Shown: positions 16,127-24,927 of the stretch, in pieces
Position numbering within the stretch: the first letter of the stretch is position 1
Layout of the letters: the number at the start of each line of letters is the position of its first letter
DNA from: Paenibacillus pabuli NBRC 13638
GTDB lineage: Bacteria > Bacillota > Bacilli > Paenibacillales > Paenibacillaceae
Reading direction: 5' to 3'
Length of the DNA stretch: 64,000 bases
NCBI RefSeq assembly: GCF_001514495.1
Contig: NZ_BCNM01000026.1
Location: forward strand, 29,546 to 93,545
Notes under the pieces: generated by a model
The model's database searches: none
What the model was told of the DNA's origin: nothing
The model's input: the letters and a program-made list of their open reading frames with translations, nothing else
Position numbers and translations under genes: made by a program

Positions 16127-17362
16127 TTAGTATGTCCACCAGTTGCCGGACATTACGATCATGGAGAACAGCTTGATGCTGTCTTCGTAATAGCCTTCAT
16201 TGGAGCTGCCGGCGGTTTTGGTCCAGACGGAGTTCAGCCAGCTTTGGTTCGTGGATGAGGTCATGGCGCTGACGCCAAACGGTGCATAGAATGCGCCGCT
16301 GCTGCCGGAACCTGTAACCGTGCCATTAAGTTTATAACCATCTTTTACACTGCTAGGGTTGCTGCTTACTTTGGCCGTGATCCAGCTGTTCATTTGACTG
16401 AGCTGATTGAGCGCCCGGCTGTCACCGGTCATCAGGTAATCCGTTGCGATTCGCCAAGGTGTACGGCATGAGTTGTAGTCGTAGTTGCCGTCGTTCGCCC
16501 CTTCCAGAAAATCGGCTGAAGCTGGCTTGTACGTCGAGCCCGACAGAACGACGAAGTCTGGAAGCAATCCGGTTGATGAGCTGTAGCCGTTATATAAGGA
16601 GTTGATAATCGTATAGGTTTTGTCAATCACATTCGCCCATCTGGCATCACCAGTTGCCGCCTGAAACGCCTTCAAGTGATTCAGCATAAAGTCCGATGGA
16701 CGGGTAGCATTTTTGAATGTGCTGTCTGTTGCCCAGTCGCCGAGACGCAGTGTCCATTGGGACTGATTCACGTCACTTTGCATAATGGCATTGATCATGT
16801 CCTTACCTGCCTGAAGGTAGTTGATGCTGCCGCTGCTACCCCATTGCTTGTCCGCAAGCAGGAGGGAATAAGCAATGTCCATATCTCCATCCGTGGCCGA
16901 GTCGGCGCCTTCAATGTTCTGGAAGCTGCTGTTTTGTTTCCATGCCATCAGTTTCGAATTGTTGTCGCTCGGATGAGCCTTATAATATTGATACAGTCCG
17001 TCGAAATAGGTCTGTGCATTGCTGTCATAACCCGCCATGAGAACCGTTGCCATCATTCCGTACCCATGTGCCTCAGATACAGTATCCCCGTTCGATTGAT
17101 ACTTCACATAATACTTGCCTGTGCCAGCTGTTTTCAGATAAGCCGATTTCCAGCTGTTCCATTTCGATTGAACGGCGCTGTCCATCGCACTTTGGGTAAC
17201 ATGGTTCGGCTTGATCGAGCCGCTGGTATATGTTGTGTGCTGCGGGAACGGCTTGTTTGGAGAGCTAAAAGCGAAACCCGCCGGTATCAGAAGAAAAGCG
17301 AGACAACACATCGTAACAGCCTTGCTGCTAAACGAAAATCCCCTATTTTTTCTCATAAACAT
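16127..17362 (-). CDS. secreted GH8 endo-glycanase, probably chitosanase
   Basis: A 411-residue exported enzyme with a signal peptide (residues 1-33, cleavage near AFS-SPNK). The GH8 signature is present as ATDGDMDIAYSLLLADKQWG (157-174 region). The expected proton donor is Glu97 in SEAHGYGM. Glu287 in FLEGAND lies where GH8 chitosanases of the ChoK type have their catalytic base, which favours chitosan over cellulose. This is inferred from remembered family layout. There is no carbohydrate-binding module. AAGGAG precedes the ATG at 17362. A perfect LacI-type palindrome and a cre-like site lie upstream, linking it to the divergent-side ABC/GH4 operon. Lichenase or cellulase activity is the main alternative. 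Confidence 0.88.
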   Translation of the reverse strand: MFMRKNRGFSFSSKAVTMCCLAFLLIPAGFAFSSPNKPFPQHTTYTSGSIKPNHVTQSAMDSAVQSKWNSWKSAYLKTAGTGKYYVKYQSNGDTVSEAHGYGMMATVLMAGYDSNAQTYFDGLYQYYKAHPSDNNSKLMAWKQNSSFQNIEGADSATDGDMDIAYSLLLADKQWGSSGSINYLQAGKDMINAIMQSDVNQSQWTLRLGDWATDSTFKNATRPSDFMLNHLKAFQAATGDARWANVIDKTYTIINSLYNGYSSSTGLLPDFVVLSGSTYKPASADFLEGANDGNYDYNSCRTPWRIATDYLMTGDSRALNQLSQMNSWITAKVSSNPSSVKDGYKLNGTVTGSGSSGAFYAPFGVSAMTSSTNQSWLNSVWTKTAGSSNEGYYEDSIKLFSMIVMSGNWWTY

Positions 17363-17486
17363 TACGCTCCTTTTTGATCCAAATGGGTTTTGTCCATGAC
17401 ATAACCTTTAAGCGGATAATCCAGTGCAGCATCCTGATGATGAAATTATTGGCACGATCTTCGCGAGACGCACTCACCTCCCAATA

Positions 17487-17510
17487 AAAGTTAAAGCGCT
17501 TTAACTTTTA
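17487..17510. promoter_or_regulatory. LacI-type operator of the GH8 gene
   Basis: A perfect 24-base palindrome with halves AAAAGTTAAAGC and GCTTTAACTTTT, located 125 bases upstream of the GH8 start. Its core is shared with the two sites before the ABC operon, 8.5 kb away. Confidence 0.78.
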
Positions 17511-17522
17511 AAACGCTTACAT
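17508..17522 (-). promoter_or_regulatory. cre-like catabolite repression site
   Basis: Read on the minus strand, ATGTAAGCGTTTTAA matches the CcpA consensus WTGNAANCGNWNNCW except at one position. It abuts the LacI-type palindrome, so the GH8 gene may be under both specific and global control. Confidence 0.5.
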
Positions 17523-17601
17523 ATAGTTTAGACTCTTGACCAATATTTGTAAATAGATTTTGCTGAGATTGCATCTAAAGTCCTGATTTGACGTCACCCG
17601 G

Positions 17602-17631
17602 AAAAAACCGGAAACCAACGTCTCCGGTTTG
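17602..17631 (-). terminator. terminator of the NCS2 permease gene
   Basis: On the minus strand AACCGGA ... TCCGGTT is followed by a T-run, about 25 bases after the permease stop. Confidence 0.7.
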
Positions 17632-17653
17632 CTTACCTGTTTAAAAGAAAGGA

Positions 17654-18970
17654 TTACGTATGTGCTTCTTGCGCCTGTACGGCCTGTACGGGCAAACTTT
17701 CCTTTTTAAATCCGAGGTTAAAGAAGACATTGAGCAGGATCGCGCACAAACTGCCTGTGATAATGCCGTCGCTGACAATAATACGGATACTTTGGGGCAG
17801 TTGGGCAAACAGATCGGGCACAGCCGTGACACCAAGACCAAGTGAAACCGAACAAGCAACGATCAATAGATTGGATTGCTTGCTGAAATCCACATTTTGC
17901 AGCATTTTAATCCCGGATGAGACCACCATGCCGAACAGAACAACCGTCGCCCCTCCAAGTACTGCGCTTGGAATAATCGTTGCAAATGCTGCAACTTTGG
18001 GAATAAGTCCGAGAAAGATCAGGATACCTCCAGCCGCTACAACGACATTGGTCGTTTTTACCTTGGAGAGCTGAACCAAACCAACGTTCTGGGCAAATGT
18101 GTTATACGGAAAAGCATTGAATATGCCGCCAAGGACAAACGCCAGACCTTCTGCGCGATACCCCCGTGCCAGATCCTTTTCGTTGATCGGTTGATCACAA
18201 ATTTTGCTCAGGGCCATAAATACACCTGTAGACTCGATAATGACAACCGTACCTACAATAATCATGGTAATAATTGGGCCAATCTCGAAGGTAGGCCATC
18301 CAAAGTAGAAGGGCTGTGGCAAGTGGAACCAGGAGGCTTCCTGCACGGAATTGAAATTCACTTTTCCCATGAGGGCAGCGACGAGTGTACCCACAATAAT
18401 GCCGAGGAGAACGGCGAGAGATTTGACAAAACCGCGAGCATATCGATTCAGGATCAGAATGAAGAGCAACACACCGAATGAGAGTGCCAAATCGTCCAGA
18501 CTTCCGAAATTCTCGCTATTTGCTCCTCCTGCCATGTTTTTGATCCCCGTTGGGATCAGGGCCAGACCAATAATCGTTACGACCGTACCAATCACGACTG
18601 GAGGAAACAATTTGACGATTTTGCTAAAGAAGACCGCACATATAACGATAAATACCCCTGCTGCAATAATGGAACCATAAATGGCCGGAATCCCATACTG
18701 TGATCCAATTGCAATCATGGGTGTAACGGCAACAAATGAGCTTCCGAGTACCGCTGGCAAACCTATTCCCAAATACTTTCCTTTGCGGGTCTGAAGCCAT
18801 GTTGCGATACCACAGGTTAACAAGTCGATGGATACCAGATACGCGAGTTGTTCTGCCGTCAGATTCAGCGCCCTGCCCACAAGCAGCGGAACCAAAATCG
18901 CCCCGGCATACATCGCCAATACATGCTGAATTCCCAGTGAAAAAATCTTCATTCTCTTGGTTTCTCTCAT
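17654..18970 (-). CDS. NCS2 family purine/uracil permease (xanthine or urate type)
   Basis: About 438 residues, with 12-14 membrane helices. The family signature is visible as FNAFPYNTFAQNVGLVQLSKVKT, and the conserved IESTGVFMALS block precedes it. The QNVGLVxL form is typical for the xanthine/urate branch rather than uracil (UraA) transporters. It acts as a proton- or sodium-coupled importer in the plasma membrane. The ATG at 18970 (MRETKR) has GGGGG-CAGGTTAGG upstream and is preferred over a start ten codons earlier inside that region. It stands alone between terminators. I looked for a purine riboswitch upstream and found none. Confidence 0.88.
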   Translation of the reverse strand: MRETKRMKIFSLGIQHVLAMYAGAILVPLLVGRALNLTAEQLAYLVSIDLLTCGIATWLQTRKGKYLGIGLPAVLGSSFVAVTPMIAIGSQYGIPAIYGSIIAAGVFIVICAVFFSKIVKLFPPVVIGTVVTIIGLALIPTGIKNMAGGANSENFGSLDDLALSFGVLLFILILNRYARGFVKSLAVLLGIIVGTLVAALMGKVNFNSVQEASWFHLPQPFYFGWPTFEIGPIITMIIVGTVVIIESTGVFMALSKICDQPINEKDLARGYRAEGLAFVLGGIFNAFPYNTFAQNVGLVQLSKVKTTNVVVAAGGILIFLGLIPKVAAFATIIPSAVLGGATVVLFGMVVSSGIKMLQNVDFSKQSNLLIVACSVSLGLGVTAVPDLFAQLPQSIRIIVSDGIITGSLCAILLNVFFNLGFKKESLPVQAVQAQEAHT

Positions 18971-19325
18971 CCTAACCTGCCCCCTGTAATTTAGAATCAC
19001 TTTACCGCTGCAAAACCATGTTATGTTGATTCACATTATATAAACAATTACGGGAAGTTCCATGATTCATAACATAGAATTGTTGCAATATATAAATAAA
19101 TTCAGTCCTTTTATGCGTATTGTACAAAACAAACACAAAACACGATCTATTATATGTTAATTAATCTTACAACAAAAGTTGAATAACGTTGCACATCCCC
19201 ATACTTCTCCGCTAAGGATAATTACACGTCACGATTTAATAGTAAAGATTTCCTTTAGATCAATCTCTTGATCTCTGTTATGATGATTAACGGCAAATTT
19301 GAGAAATTCGGGAGGAACTTCCTAG
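18971..19325. other. 355-base intergenic region, no gene seen
   Basis: AT-rich divergent spacer between the NCS2 permease and the SLH protein genes. It must hold both promoters, but I could not assign boxes with confidence. No riboswitch aptamer, RNA gene or repeat is apparent. Confidence 0.5.
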
Positions 19326-20387
19326 ATGAGACAAAAGTTTAAAGGTATCACCCTATTTTACTTAACCATGCTTTTAGTGTTACTAGCCTGTCCTTGGAAT
19401 AAGGCCGCTGCTGCCGATTCCTACAAATCGTTGGACTTATACTATCCAACAGACATTGACGATCACTGGGCATACGAAACCCTTGACAACTTCGTTAATG
19501 CTGATTTGCTAAACGGGTATCCTCTAAGTACTGGCGAAGTGGCTCTCAAGCCCAATCATCCCATTACCCGTGCAGAATTTGTTTCTATTCTTGTACAGGC
19601 GGCCGGACTACATAGCACTGCTCAAGGGATAGCCTTTAATGATGTGAACGCAGGCAAATGGTATGCCGATGCGGTCCGGATCGCTAGTTCACTCGGCGTA
19701 GTTGGAGGCATATCCAGTACTGAATTTGGTCCAGATCTCCCTATCACCCGCGGAGATATTGCCGTTATGGTTGTACGGACTTTCTCCAGCTCCATCCAAT
19801 TTGAAGGCTCTGCCAAAACCTTTAAGGATGTCCCCAACTATTACGCAGCCTCGGCCATTGCAAAAGCAAGCCAAACAGGGATCGTTTCAGGTATGACGAC
19901 CACCACGTTTCAACCGTTTGCGAAAGCCACTCGCGCCCAATCGGTTGTCATGCTAGAGCGGGCTTTACGTTTGGAACAGACCCAGCTCCCTGATACAACT
20001 GAACTGATTACTCTGGCTTCCAACGCAACCGAACAGGAGATTAAGTTGATGTCTGAGCACAGCTACGATCAAGTGTCTGATACCTATGCTACATATTACA
20101 CCGGTTATCAGCTCTCCTTTAATCTCACTTCGCTTGAAGATCTGACATCCGCTCTGGATGAGCAAACCCAGATGGATATTGAATGGATCTCCAAACCTGT
20201 TTTCTCCATTGTGGAGCGCTCCAATCAATATGCCGTATTGGAAGCGAATGGCGGCAAGATTAAAACGAGCATCAATGCAGGTAAGGACCTAAACGAAGAA
20301 ACCATTTCATTAGACGGGTTGTATAGGCTCAAGAAAATGGATGATAACACCTGGAAAATCTACGCGGTTTTACCTTATGAGGGATAA
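19326..20387 (+). CDS. S-layer homology (SLH) domain surface protein
   Basis: A 353-residue exported protein with a signal peptide (residues 1-30, cleavage after AAA). Three SLH repeats follow: about 43-100 (DDHWAYETLDNFVNADLLNGYP...ITRAEFVSIL), 103-160 (FNDVNAGKWYADAVRIAS...ITRGDIAVMV) and 164-220 (FKDVPNYYAASAIAKASQTGIVSG...TRAQSVVML). They bind pyruvylated secondary wall polymer. The C-terminal 130 residues have no domain I recognise and resemble the folded cargo of small SLH lipocalin/cystatin-like proteins. GGGAGG is 10 bases before the ATG. It is monocistronic with a strong terminator. Confidence 0.9.
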   Translation: MRQKFKGITLFYLTMLLVLLACPWNKAAAADSYKSLDLYYPTDIDDHWAYETLDNFVNADLLNGYPLSTGEVALKPNHPITRAEFVSILVQAAGLHSTAQGIAFNDVNAGKWYADAVRIASSLGVVGGISSTEFGPDLPITRGDIAVMVVRTFSSSIQFEGSAKTFKDVPNYYAASAIAKASQTGIVSGMTTTTFQPFAKATRAQSVVMLERALRLEQTQLPDTTELITLASNATEQEIKLMSEHSYDQVSDTYATYYTGYQLSFNLTSLEDLTSALDEQTQMDIEWISKPVFSIVERSNQYAVLEANGGKIKTSINAGKDLNEETISLDGLYRLKKMDDNTWKIYAVLPYEG

Positions 20388-20407
20388 CATCAGAAACACT
20401 GATAAAT

Positions 20408-20444
20408 AACAAAAAGCACTGAACCGGGTTCAGTGCTTTTTGTT
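20408..20444. terminator. bidirectional terminator after the SLH gene
   Basis: AACAAAAAGCACTGAACC pairs perfectly with its inverse around a 2-base loop, with T-rich ends. It also faces the Dabb/PadR operon from the other side. Confidence 0.9.
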
Positions 20445-20500
20445 ATTATTCCAATAAACCATTAAACAGCTATTTCAGACAACCAGTGATTCCAAGCCCC

Positions 20501-20812
20501 TCATCTTGAGGGGATCGGATAATCCACCACAATGACGTTCTCCACCCACTCATTCAGGGAGGCTACAAATGCCTGATGTGCAGGATGCGGACCGTAAGCT
20601 CGCAGTGCTTCCTGATCTTCAAACGTCACTCTCAGGCCAAGGGTGAAGCCCTGAATCTGGTCTGTCTCCTCTGTTACATTAATCCCTGCGGTGAGTTCCA
20701 CAATTCCAGGAATCTGTTCCTGTAACGCGAGCAATTGAGCCACTAATTCCTGCTGTTTGACCGGAGTGATTTTATCGTTCAATTTAAAGGCGACCAAATG
20801 TTCATACATCAT
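20501..20812 (-). CDS. Dabb (stress-responsive A/B barrel) family protein
   Basis: A 103-residue ferredoxin-like alpha/beta barrel protein. Characteristic features are the N-terminal HLVAFKLND start, LxxQIPGIVELTAGINV in the middle, and the C-terminal HPAHQAFVASLNEWVENVIVVDYPI. These small dimeric proteins are found as stress proteins or as enzyme domains, and no specific reaction can be assigned. It is the third gene of an apparent minus-strand operon with a PadR regulator and an ABC-2-like permease, and ends at the shared terminator. Confidence 0.88.
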   Translation of the reverse strand: MMYEHLVAFKLNDKITPVKQQELVAQLLALQEQIPGIVELTAGINVTEETDQIQGFTLGLRVTFEDQEALRAYGPHPAHQAFVASLNEWVENVIVVDYPIPSR

Positions 20813-20845
20813 CTTCTTTTCCTCCTCATTCCTTTAACGAGTTAA

Positions 20846-21391
20846 TTAGCTTTTTAATACTCTGCTCTGAACATGATGCAGCAGCTTCTGAAGCCAGAGT
20901 ATGTCACTCTGTATGGACTGGTAGGCATGATCTTTCATCAACAACAGTGCGTATTTCAAATCCGCTTGCACATCCACCTCCTGAGCTGCTTGGAGATCGA
21001 TATATTCCAGCTTCTTATTCATCTTCGCAATAATATCCTCAATCAAATAGGCGATCTTCTGATTATCCACCTTATCCAGATGGACTAACGCAGCGTATAA
21101 AGACTGCACATTCGTAAACTTCTGGAACACTTTATATATGCTTTCTTCCAGGGACCGGCGGCCTTTTTCGGTAATTCCATAGGTCGTTTTATCCGGTCGA
21201 TTTTCAGTTTGGATCGTTTCAACCTTCTCGATTAGGCCCTTCTTCAGCAACACTTCAAAATTATAATAAATGGTGCCTTCGGTGATCCTGGCATCCGTTT
21301 GATCCAGATGTTTACCAATTCGCTTCTTAATGTCATAAGGATAATAATTTCCCTCACTCAGTGCACCGAGTATAAATATTTGAATCGACAT
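20846..21391 (-). CDS. PadR family transcriptional regulator
   Basis: About 181 residues. The winged helix begins MSIQIFILGALSEGNYYPYDIKKRIG and continues GTIYYNFEVLLKKGLIEKVE ... RPDKTTYGITEKGRRSL. A helical C-terminal dimerisation part follows. The ATG at 21391 is preceded by GGGGG at 8 bases, so the 16 upstream codons that are also open are unlikely to be translated. It is encoded directly downstream of a membrane permease and is probably its repressor, inducible by a compound the permease exports. Confidence 0.87.
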   Translation of the reverse strand: MSIQIFILGALSEGNYYPYDIKKRIGKHLDQTDARITEGTIYYNFEVLLKKGLIEKVETIQTENRPDKTTYGITEKGRRSLEESIYKVFQKFTNVQSLYAALVHLDKVDNQKIAYLIEDIIAKMNKKLEYIDLQAAQEVDVQADLKYALLLMKDHAYQSIQSDILWLQKLLHHVQSRVLKS

Positions 21392-21462
21392 TGTGACTGC
21401 CCCCATTCTGCTCATCCAAGGGTACAGCTTTTTCATCATCGCCTACCCTCATCATTTCTATT

Positions 21463-22620
21463 TTATATCATAACAGGCTGTTGTACAGGCTCCTGTGTCG
21501 TATCCGTCTGCTTGGCTTTCTTGAAATGATGAATGGCCATATTGATAACAAAGGCTCCCAAGCCCACCAAGGCCAATCCGACCGCATATTGAACCGTTTT
21601 CCCACCGCCAAAGAGAATATTATAATCCAAATGTGTTGAATAGAACATTGGGGTGATCTGACTCACAAATTTGAAATATCCGGGCATCATCTCTGGTGAC
21701 ATGGACGTTCCATTCGCAATGGATTGGCTGAGAACAAATATCATATTGATGAGCATTCCGCCTTGACCGAGAAGCATGATAAAGATACTGGTGAACTCAA
21801 TCGACACAAACAGCTGCAAGCTGTGTACCATCCACATTTCCAGAAATATCTCTACTCCATAACCTTGCACCATAAAATAAATGCCGATCCCTACAAGTGG
21901 AGCAAGAATGGAAATAAGCAGGTTGGTTCCTCGCATCGCAAAGAACGCCTTCCATTTCCCCATCTGTCCTTGCAGTTGTTTCATTCCGCCAATGCTTTGC
22001 ATTGCATAGATCATGGCCCCAACATAAAGCGCCATTGTAATGAACATCGGTGCCATCTGATTCTGCATGCCCGCTGGCTGCGGGTTGCTCAGAACGATGT
22101 CGGATGATACTTTGCCCATGGTGGACTCCACAATCTGTTTCGATTGCTCCGCGGAAACCTGCATGCTGCTGAGTACACCTTCAAAGCTCTGTGCCTGAAC
22201 CTGTGCGCCCATCTGCGCAGTAATTTCAGCTGCTACATTTTTCATTGAACTGGTTATCGTAGTTGGATTTGATTCATTAATCAGATATTGCAATTGGGCT
22301 TTGCCGCCCTGTTCAGACAGTTTCTCCGTAAAATCACCCGGTATACGTATGATCATATGAATATCCCTGTCTTCAAGTCCTGTCTTCGCCTGTTCCAGTG
22401 ATTCATTGGTTACCACCGTGAATGGCAGTTGCTCCTGCAATTTATGCACAAATTCAGTACCGGATTGCTTGTCTTCGTTGACAATGGCTACGGTAAGATT
22501 GGTTACATTTTTCGGGATTGCACTATACCCTGACATGAAAACGGTCAACATTACAATTTGATAAAAAATAATCATAAATATGCCAGCTTTGACTCCGCCG
22601 TGCTTCAGTATGTCCTTCAC
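21463..22620 (-). CDS. YhgE/Pip-like ABC-2 type membrane protein
   Basis: A 385-residue membrane protein. One helix is near the N-terminus (about 13-33), then a 170-residue extracytoplasmic domain (NLTVAIVNEDKQSGTEF...), then five or six helices from residue 190 (MAPMFITMALYVGAMIYAM) to 355. This layout matches YhgE/Pip-type and ABC-2 permeases that export hydrophobic compounds or proteins. No ATPase gene is adjacent. The start is GTG at 22620 with GGTGGAG 7 bases upstream. It is the first gene of the permease-PadR-Dabb operon and divergent from a cytochrome P450 gene, so the two may share control. Confidence 0.78.
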   Translation of the reverse strand: MKDILKHGGVKAGIFMIIFYQIVMLTVFMSGYSAIPKNVTNLTVAIVNEDKQSGTEFVHKLQEQLPFTVVTNESLEQAKTGLEDRDIHMIIRIPGDFTEKLSEQGGKAQLQYLINESNPTTITSSMKNVAAEITAQMGAQVQAQSFEGVLSSMQVSAEQSKQIVESTMGKVSSDIVLSNPQPAGMQNQMAPMFITMALYVGAMIYAMQSIGGMKQLQGQMGKWKAFFAMRGTNLLISILAPLVGIGIYFMVQGYGVEIFLEMWMVHSLQLFVSIEFTSIFIMLLGQGGMLINMIFVLSQSIANGTSMSPEMMPGYFKFVSQITPMFYSTHLDYNILFGGGKTVQYAVGLALVGLGAFVINMAIHHFKKAKQTDTTQEPVQQPVMI

Positions 22621-22717
22621 GCTCTACTCCACCTTGTTGTTTTGATTTAAACTACTTGAATTAAAGTACTCTTGTTTGTTATATTTGTCAATGAGACCAA
22701 CCAAGGAGGCGTAACGA

Positions 22718-23971
22718 ATGACGAAGAGCTCTATCATTTCTCTGTCTGAAATCACGAATTTCCAATCGAAAGAAGAAGAATTCAGTCCCTACCGTTGGTA
22801 TCGCAGCATGCTGGATCAGGAACCCGTCATCTACAATGAGGAAAGCGATTCCTGGCATGTATTCAGGTATGATCTTGTCAAAACCGTGCTTAATGATCAC
22901 GAGCATTTCTCCAGTGTGAGAAAAAGGTCCATTGTTAACGTAGGATATTCGAGTGAAGAAAAAGGCGCGGATAACGATCATCACATGCCGGACAAGCTGG
23001 ATATTCATAACGTAGATCCGCCGGAACATCGCAAGCGGAGATCACTACTTGCAAGTGCATTTACACCGAGAAGTCTCAAGCTTTGGGAACCGAGAATAGA
23101 AGCTGTAGCCGAAGAACTGATCAGAGAATTTGAACATCAATCGGAAGTGGACATTGTTGAAGCCTATACAAGCATGTTTCCTGTCATTATCATGGCGGAT
23201 CTGCTTGGCATTCCTTCCAATGATCGTCTTTTGTTTAAAAAATGGGTGGACACGATGTTTATGCCCACAACGGATGCCACTTTTGATCAAATTAACCAAT
23301 TAAAAAAGGTTGCCGGGGAGGAATATTTCAAGTACTTATATCCTTTCGTCGTGTCCAAAAGATCCAATCTGGGAGAAGATATCATATCAGACCTGATTCA
23401 GGTTGAATTGGATGGCGAGCACTTTACGGATGAAGAGATTGTGCGAACCACCATGTTTATTCTGGGGGCAGGCATTGAAACGACCAGCAATCTGCTGGCC
23501 AACTCGTTCTATGCGCTTTTATATGATCAACCGGAATTGTATGCCGAACTCAGAGATAACCTTGAGCTTGTTCCAGCTGCAGTAGAAGAAATGCTTCGAT
23601 ATCGTTTTCACATCAGCAAAATGGATCGCGAAGTCAAAAAGGATAACGAACTGCTTGGCGTTAAGTTGAAAAAAGGAGACGCTATCGTTGCGTGGATGAG
23701 TGCAGCCAATATGGATGAACGTATGTTCGCAGATCCTTTCACACTGAATATTCATCGCTCGAATAATAATAAGCAGCTTGCCTTCGGTTTTGGTACCCAC
23801 TTCTGTCTGGGGGCACCCCTGGCGCGTCTGGAAGCCAAAATTGTACTGACTACTTTCCTAAAAACCTTCACCAGAATTGAACCTGTGAAAGAATTCAATC
23901 TGGAAGAGAATCTCATCCCTTCAGCAGCAGGCCAATCTTTAACAAGCCTTCCTTTGAAGCTGTTTACGTAA
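22718..23971 (+). CDS. cytochrome P450
   Basis: A 417-residue soluble class I-type P450. The heme loop FGFGTHFCLGAPLARLE carries the proximal Cys363. The I-helix oxygen-activation motif is GAGIETTSN (with the acid-Thr pair), the ExxR is in EEMLRYR, and the B-C region HNVDPPEHRKRRSLL is typical of bacterial CYP107-like enzymes. It needs a ferredoxin or flavodoxin partner, and none is encoded nearby. The ATG at 22718 has AAGGAGG upstream. It sits between the divergent permease operon and a decayed TetR/OYE pair. The substrate is unknown; possible roles are fatty acid or secondary metabolite hydroxylation. Confidence 0.93.
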   Translation: MTKSSIISLSEITNFQSKEEEFSPYRWYRSMLDQEPVIYNEESDSWHVFRYDLVKTVLNDHEHFSSVRKRSIVNVGYSSEEKGADNDHHMPDKLDIHNVDPPEHRKRRSLLASAFTPRSLKLWEPRIEAVAEELIREFEHQSEVDIVEAYTSMFPVIIMADLLGIPSNDRLLFKKWVDTMFMPTTDATFDQINQLKKVAGEEYFKYLYPFVVSKRSNLGEDIISDLIQVELDGEHFTDEEIVRTTMFILGAGIETTSNLLANSFYALLYDQPELYAELRDNLELVPAAVEEMLRYRFHISKMDREVKKDNELLGVKLKKGDAIVAWMSAANMDERMFADPFTLNIHRSNNNKQLAFGFGTHFCLGAPLARLEAKIVLTTFLKTFTRIEPVKEFNLEENLIPSAAGQSLTSLPLKLFT

Positions 23972-24041
23972 ATACGTATGCGTATATACCATTTATGGAT
24001 AGTTAGGTTCACGGCATTTTAATATAATAAAATCAAACCAA

Positions 24042-24069
24042 AAAGAGCAGATCCCATCTGCTCTTTCTC
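24042..24069. terminator. terminator between the P450 and TetR genes
   Basis: AAAGAGCAGA and TCTGCTCTTT form a 10 bp stem with a 5-base loop and T/C-rich tail. It is usable from both sides. Confidence 0.78.
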
Positions 24070-24131
24070 TCTGGCTTTTACAATTCACCGTCTACCCTCC
24101 GTTATTGCCTATCTTTCGATGCTGCCATTCG

Positions 24132-24712
24132 CTAATTCAACAGACCTGCTCCATTCATGATAAACGGCACCATCCGCTCCGCCAAATCAGAAGGAGATTC
24201 CTGCCTGCCCTCCAGATTCCAGCGATAGGTCAAACCGTAGATGGACCAGCTTAACATCGTGGATACATATTCCAGCGGCTGTCTCTCCCTAGAATCCGAG
24301 TCCCTTGTAATAATCTGAAAAATGAGTCGCTCCAGTTGAGTCTTAATATTTTCTTCAAAGATTGGTGCAACGGACGCATACTTCTTGATACATTGGTTGC
24401 TTGAATCATGATAATTACATAAGGAAATAACAAGCTGTTTCACGGTCTCTTCCATCAAGGGTGCCTGCGTATCTACCATTTTGAGAACGTATTCTTCAAA
24501 GGCAAATGACAGTACGGTCTCCAGCAGTTCATACTTGTCCGCAAAATGGGCATAGAATGTTGCACGATTAATGGTCGCCTCTTGCGTGATATCCCGAATC
24601 GTAATGGAGTAGAAATCTTTATTATTCAAATGAGTCAGGAAGGCATTCTGTATTAATTGACGTGTTCGAATAACCCGCGGATCGTTTGGATTGGGGGAAA
24701 TACACCGGACAT
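24132..24712 (-). pseudogene. TetR family regulator, frameshifted near the start
   Basis: The body is a normal TetR regulator (ITIRDITQEATINRATFYAHFADKYELLETV, then a ligand domain of the TetR_C type). The natural N-terminus is in a different frame. An ATG at 24712 with AAGGAG 10 bases upstream reads MSGVFPP and then hits a stop. The expected continuation NPNDPRVIRTRQLIQ lies in the next frame. Adding one C to the five-C run (GGGGG at 24693-24697 on the plus strand) restores one continuous protein of about 193 residues. No in-frame start exists before TTG at 24629, which would remove helix 1 of the HTH. It is divergent from the old yellow enzyme gene, which is also frameshifted. Confidence 0.75.
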
Positions 24713-24927
24713 ATGCCTACTACTCCTTTTCTTTCAAAACTAATCTTGTTCCCATTATAAATATCTGCTGTTTTGTCAACAAGTGATATAAAACAATGCG
24801 ACAATCTGCTGCTGTTTTCGCTTAAACTACATATTGGATAAATTGTCGGTTGAGAGACGACTCCATACCTTGCTACGATTGCACTCGTACCCCGCAAGGA
24901 GGTACACCATACAGGAGGTGCAATCCA

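Noticed and set aside
18971..19325. Purine riboswitch before the NCS2 permease
   Set aside because: I looked for the conserved junction strands of the purine aptamer on the minus strand and found none.
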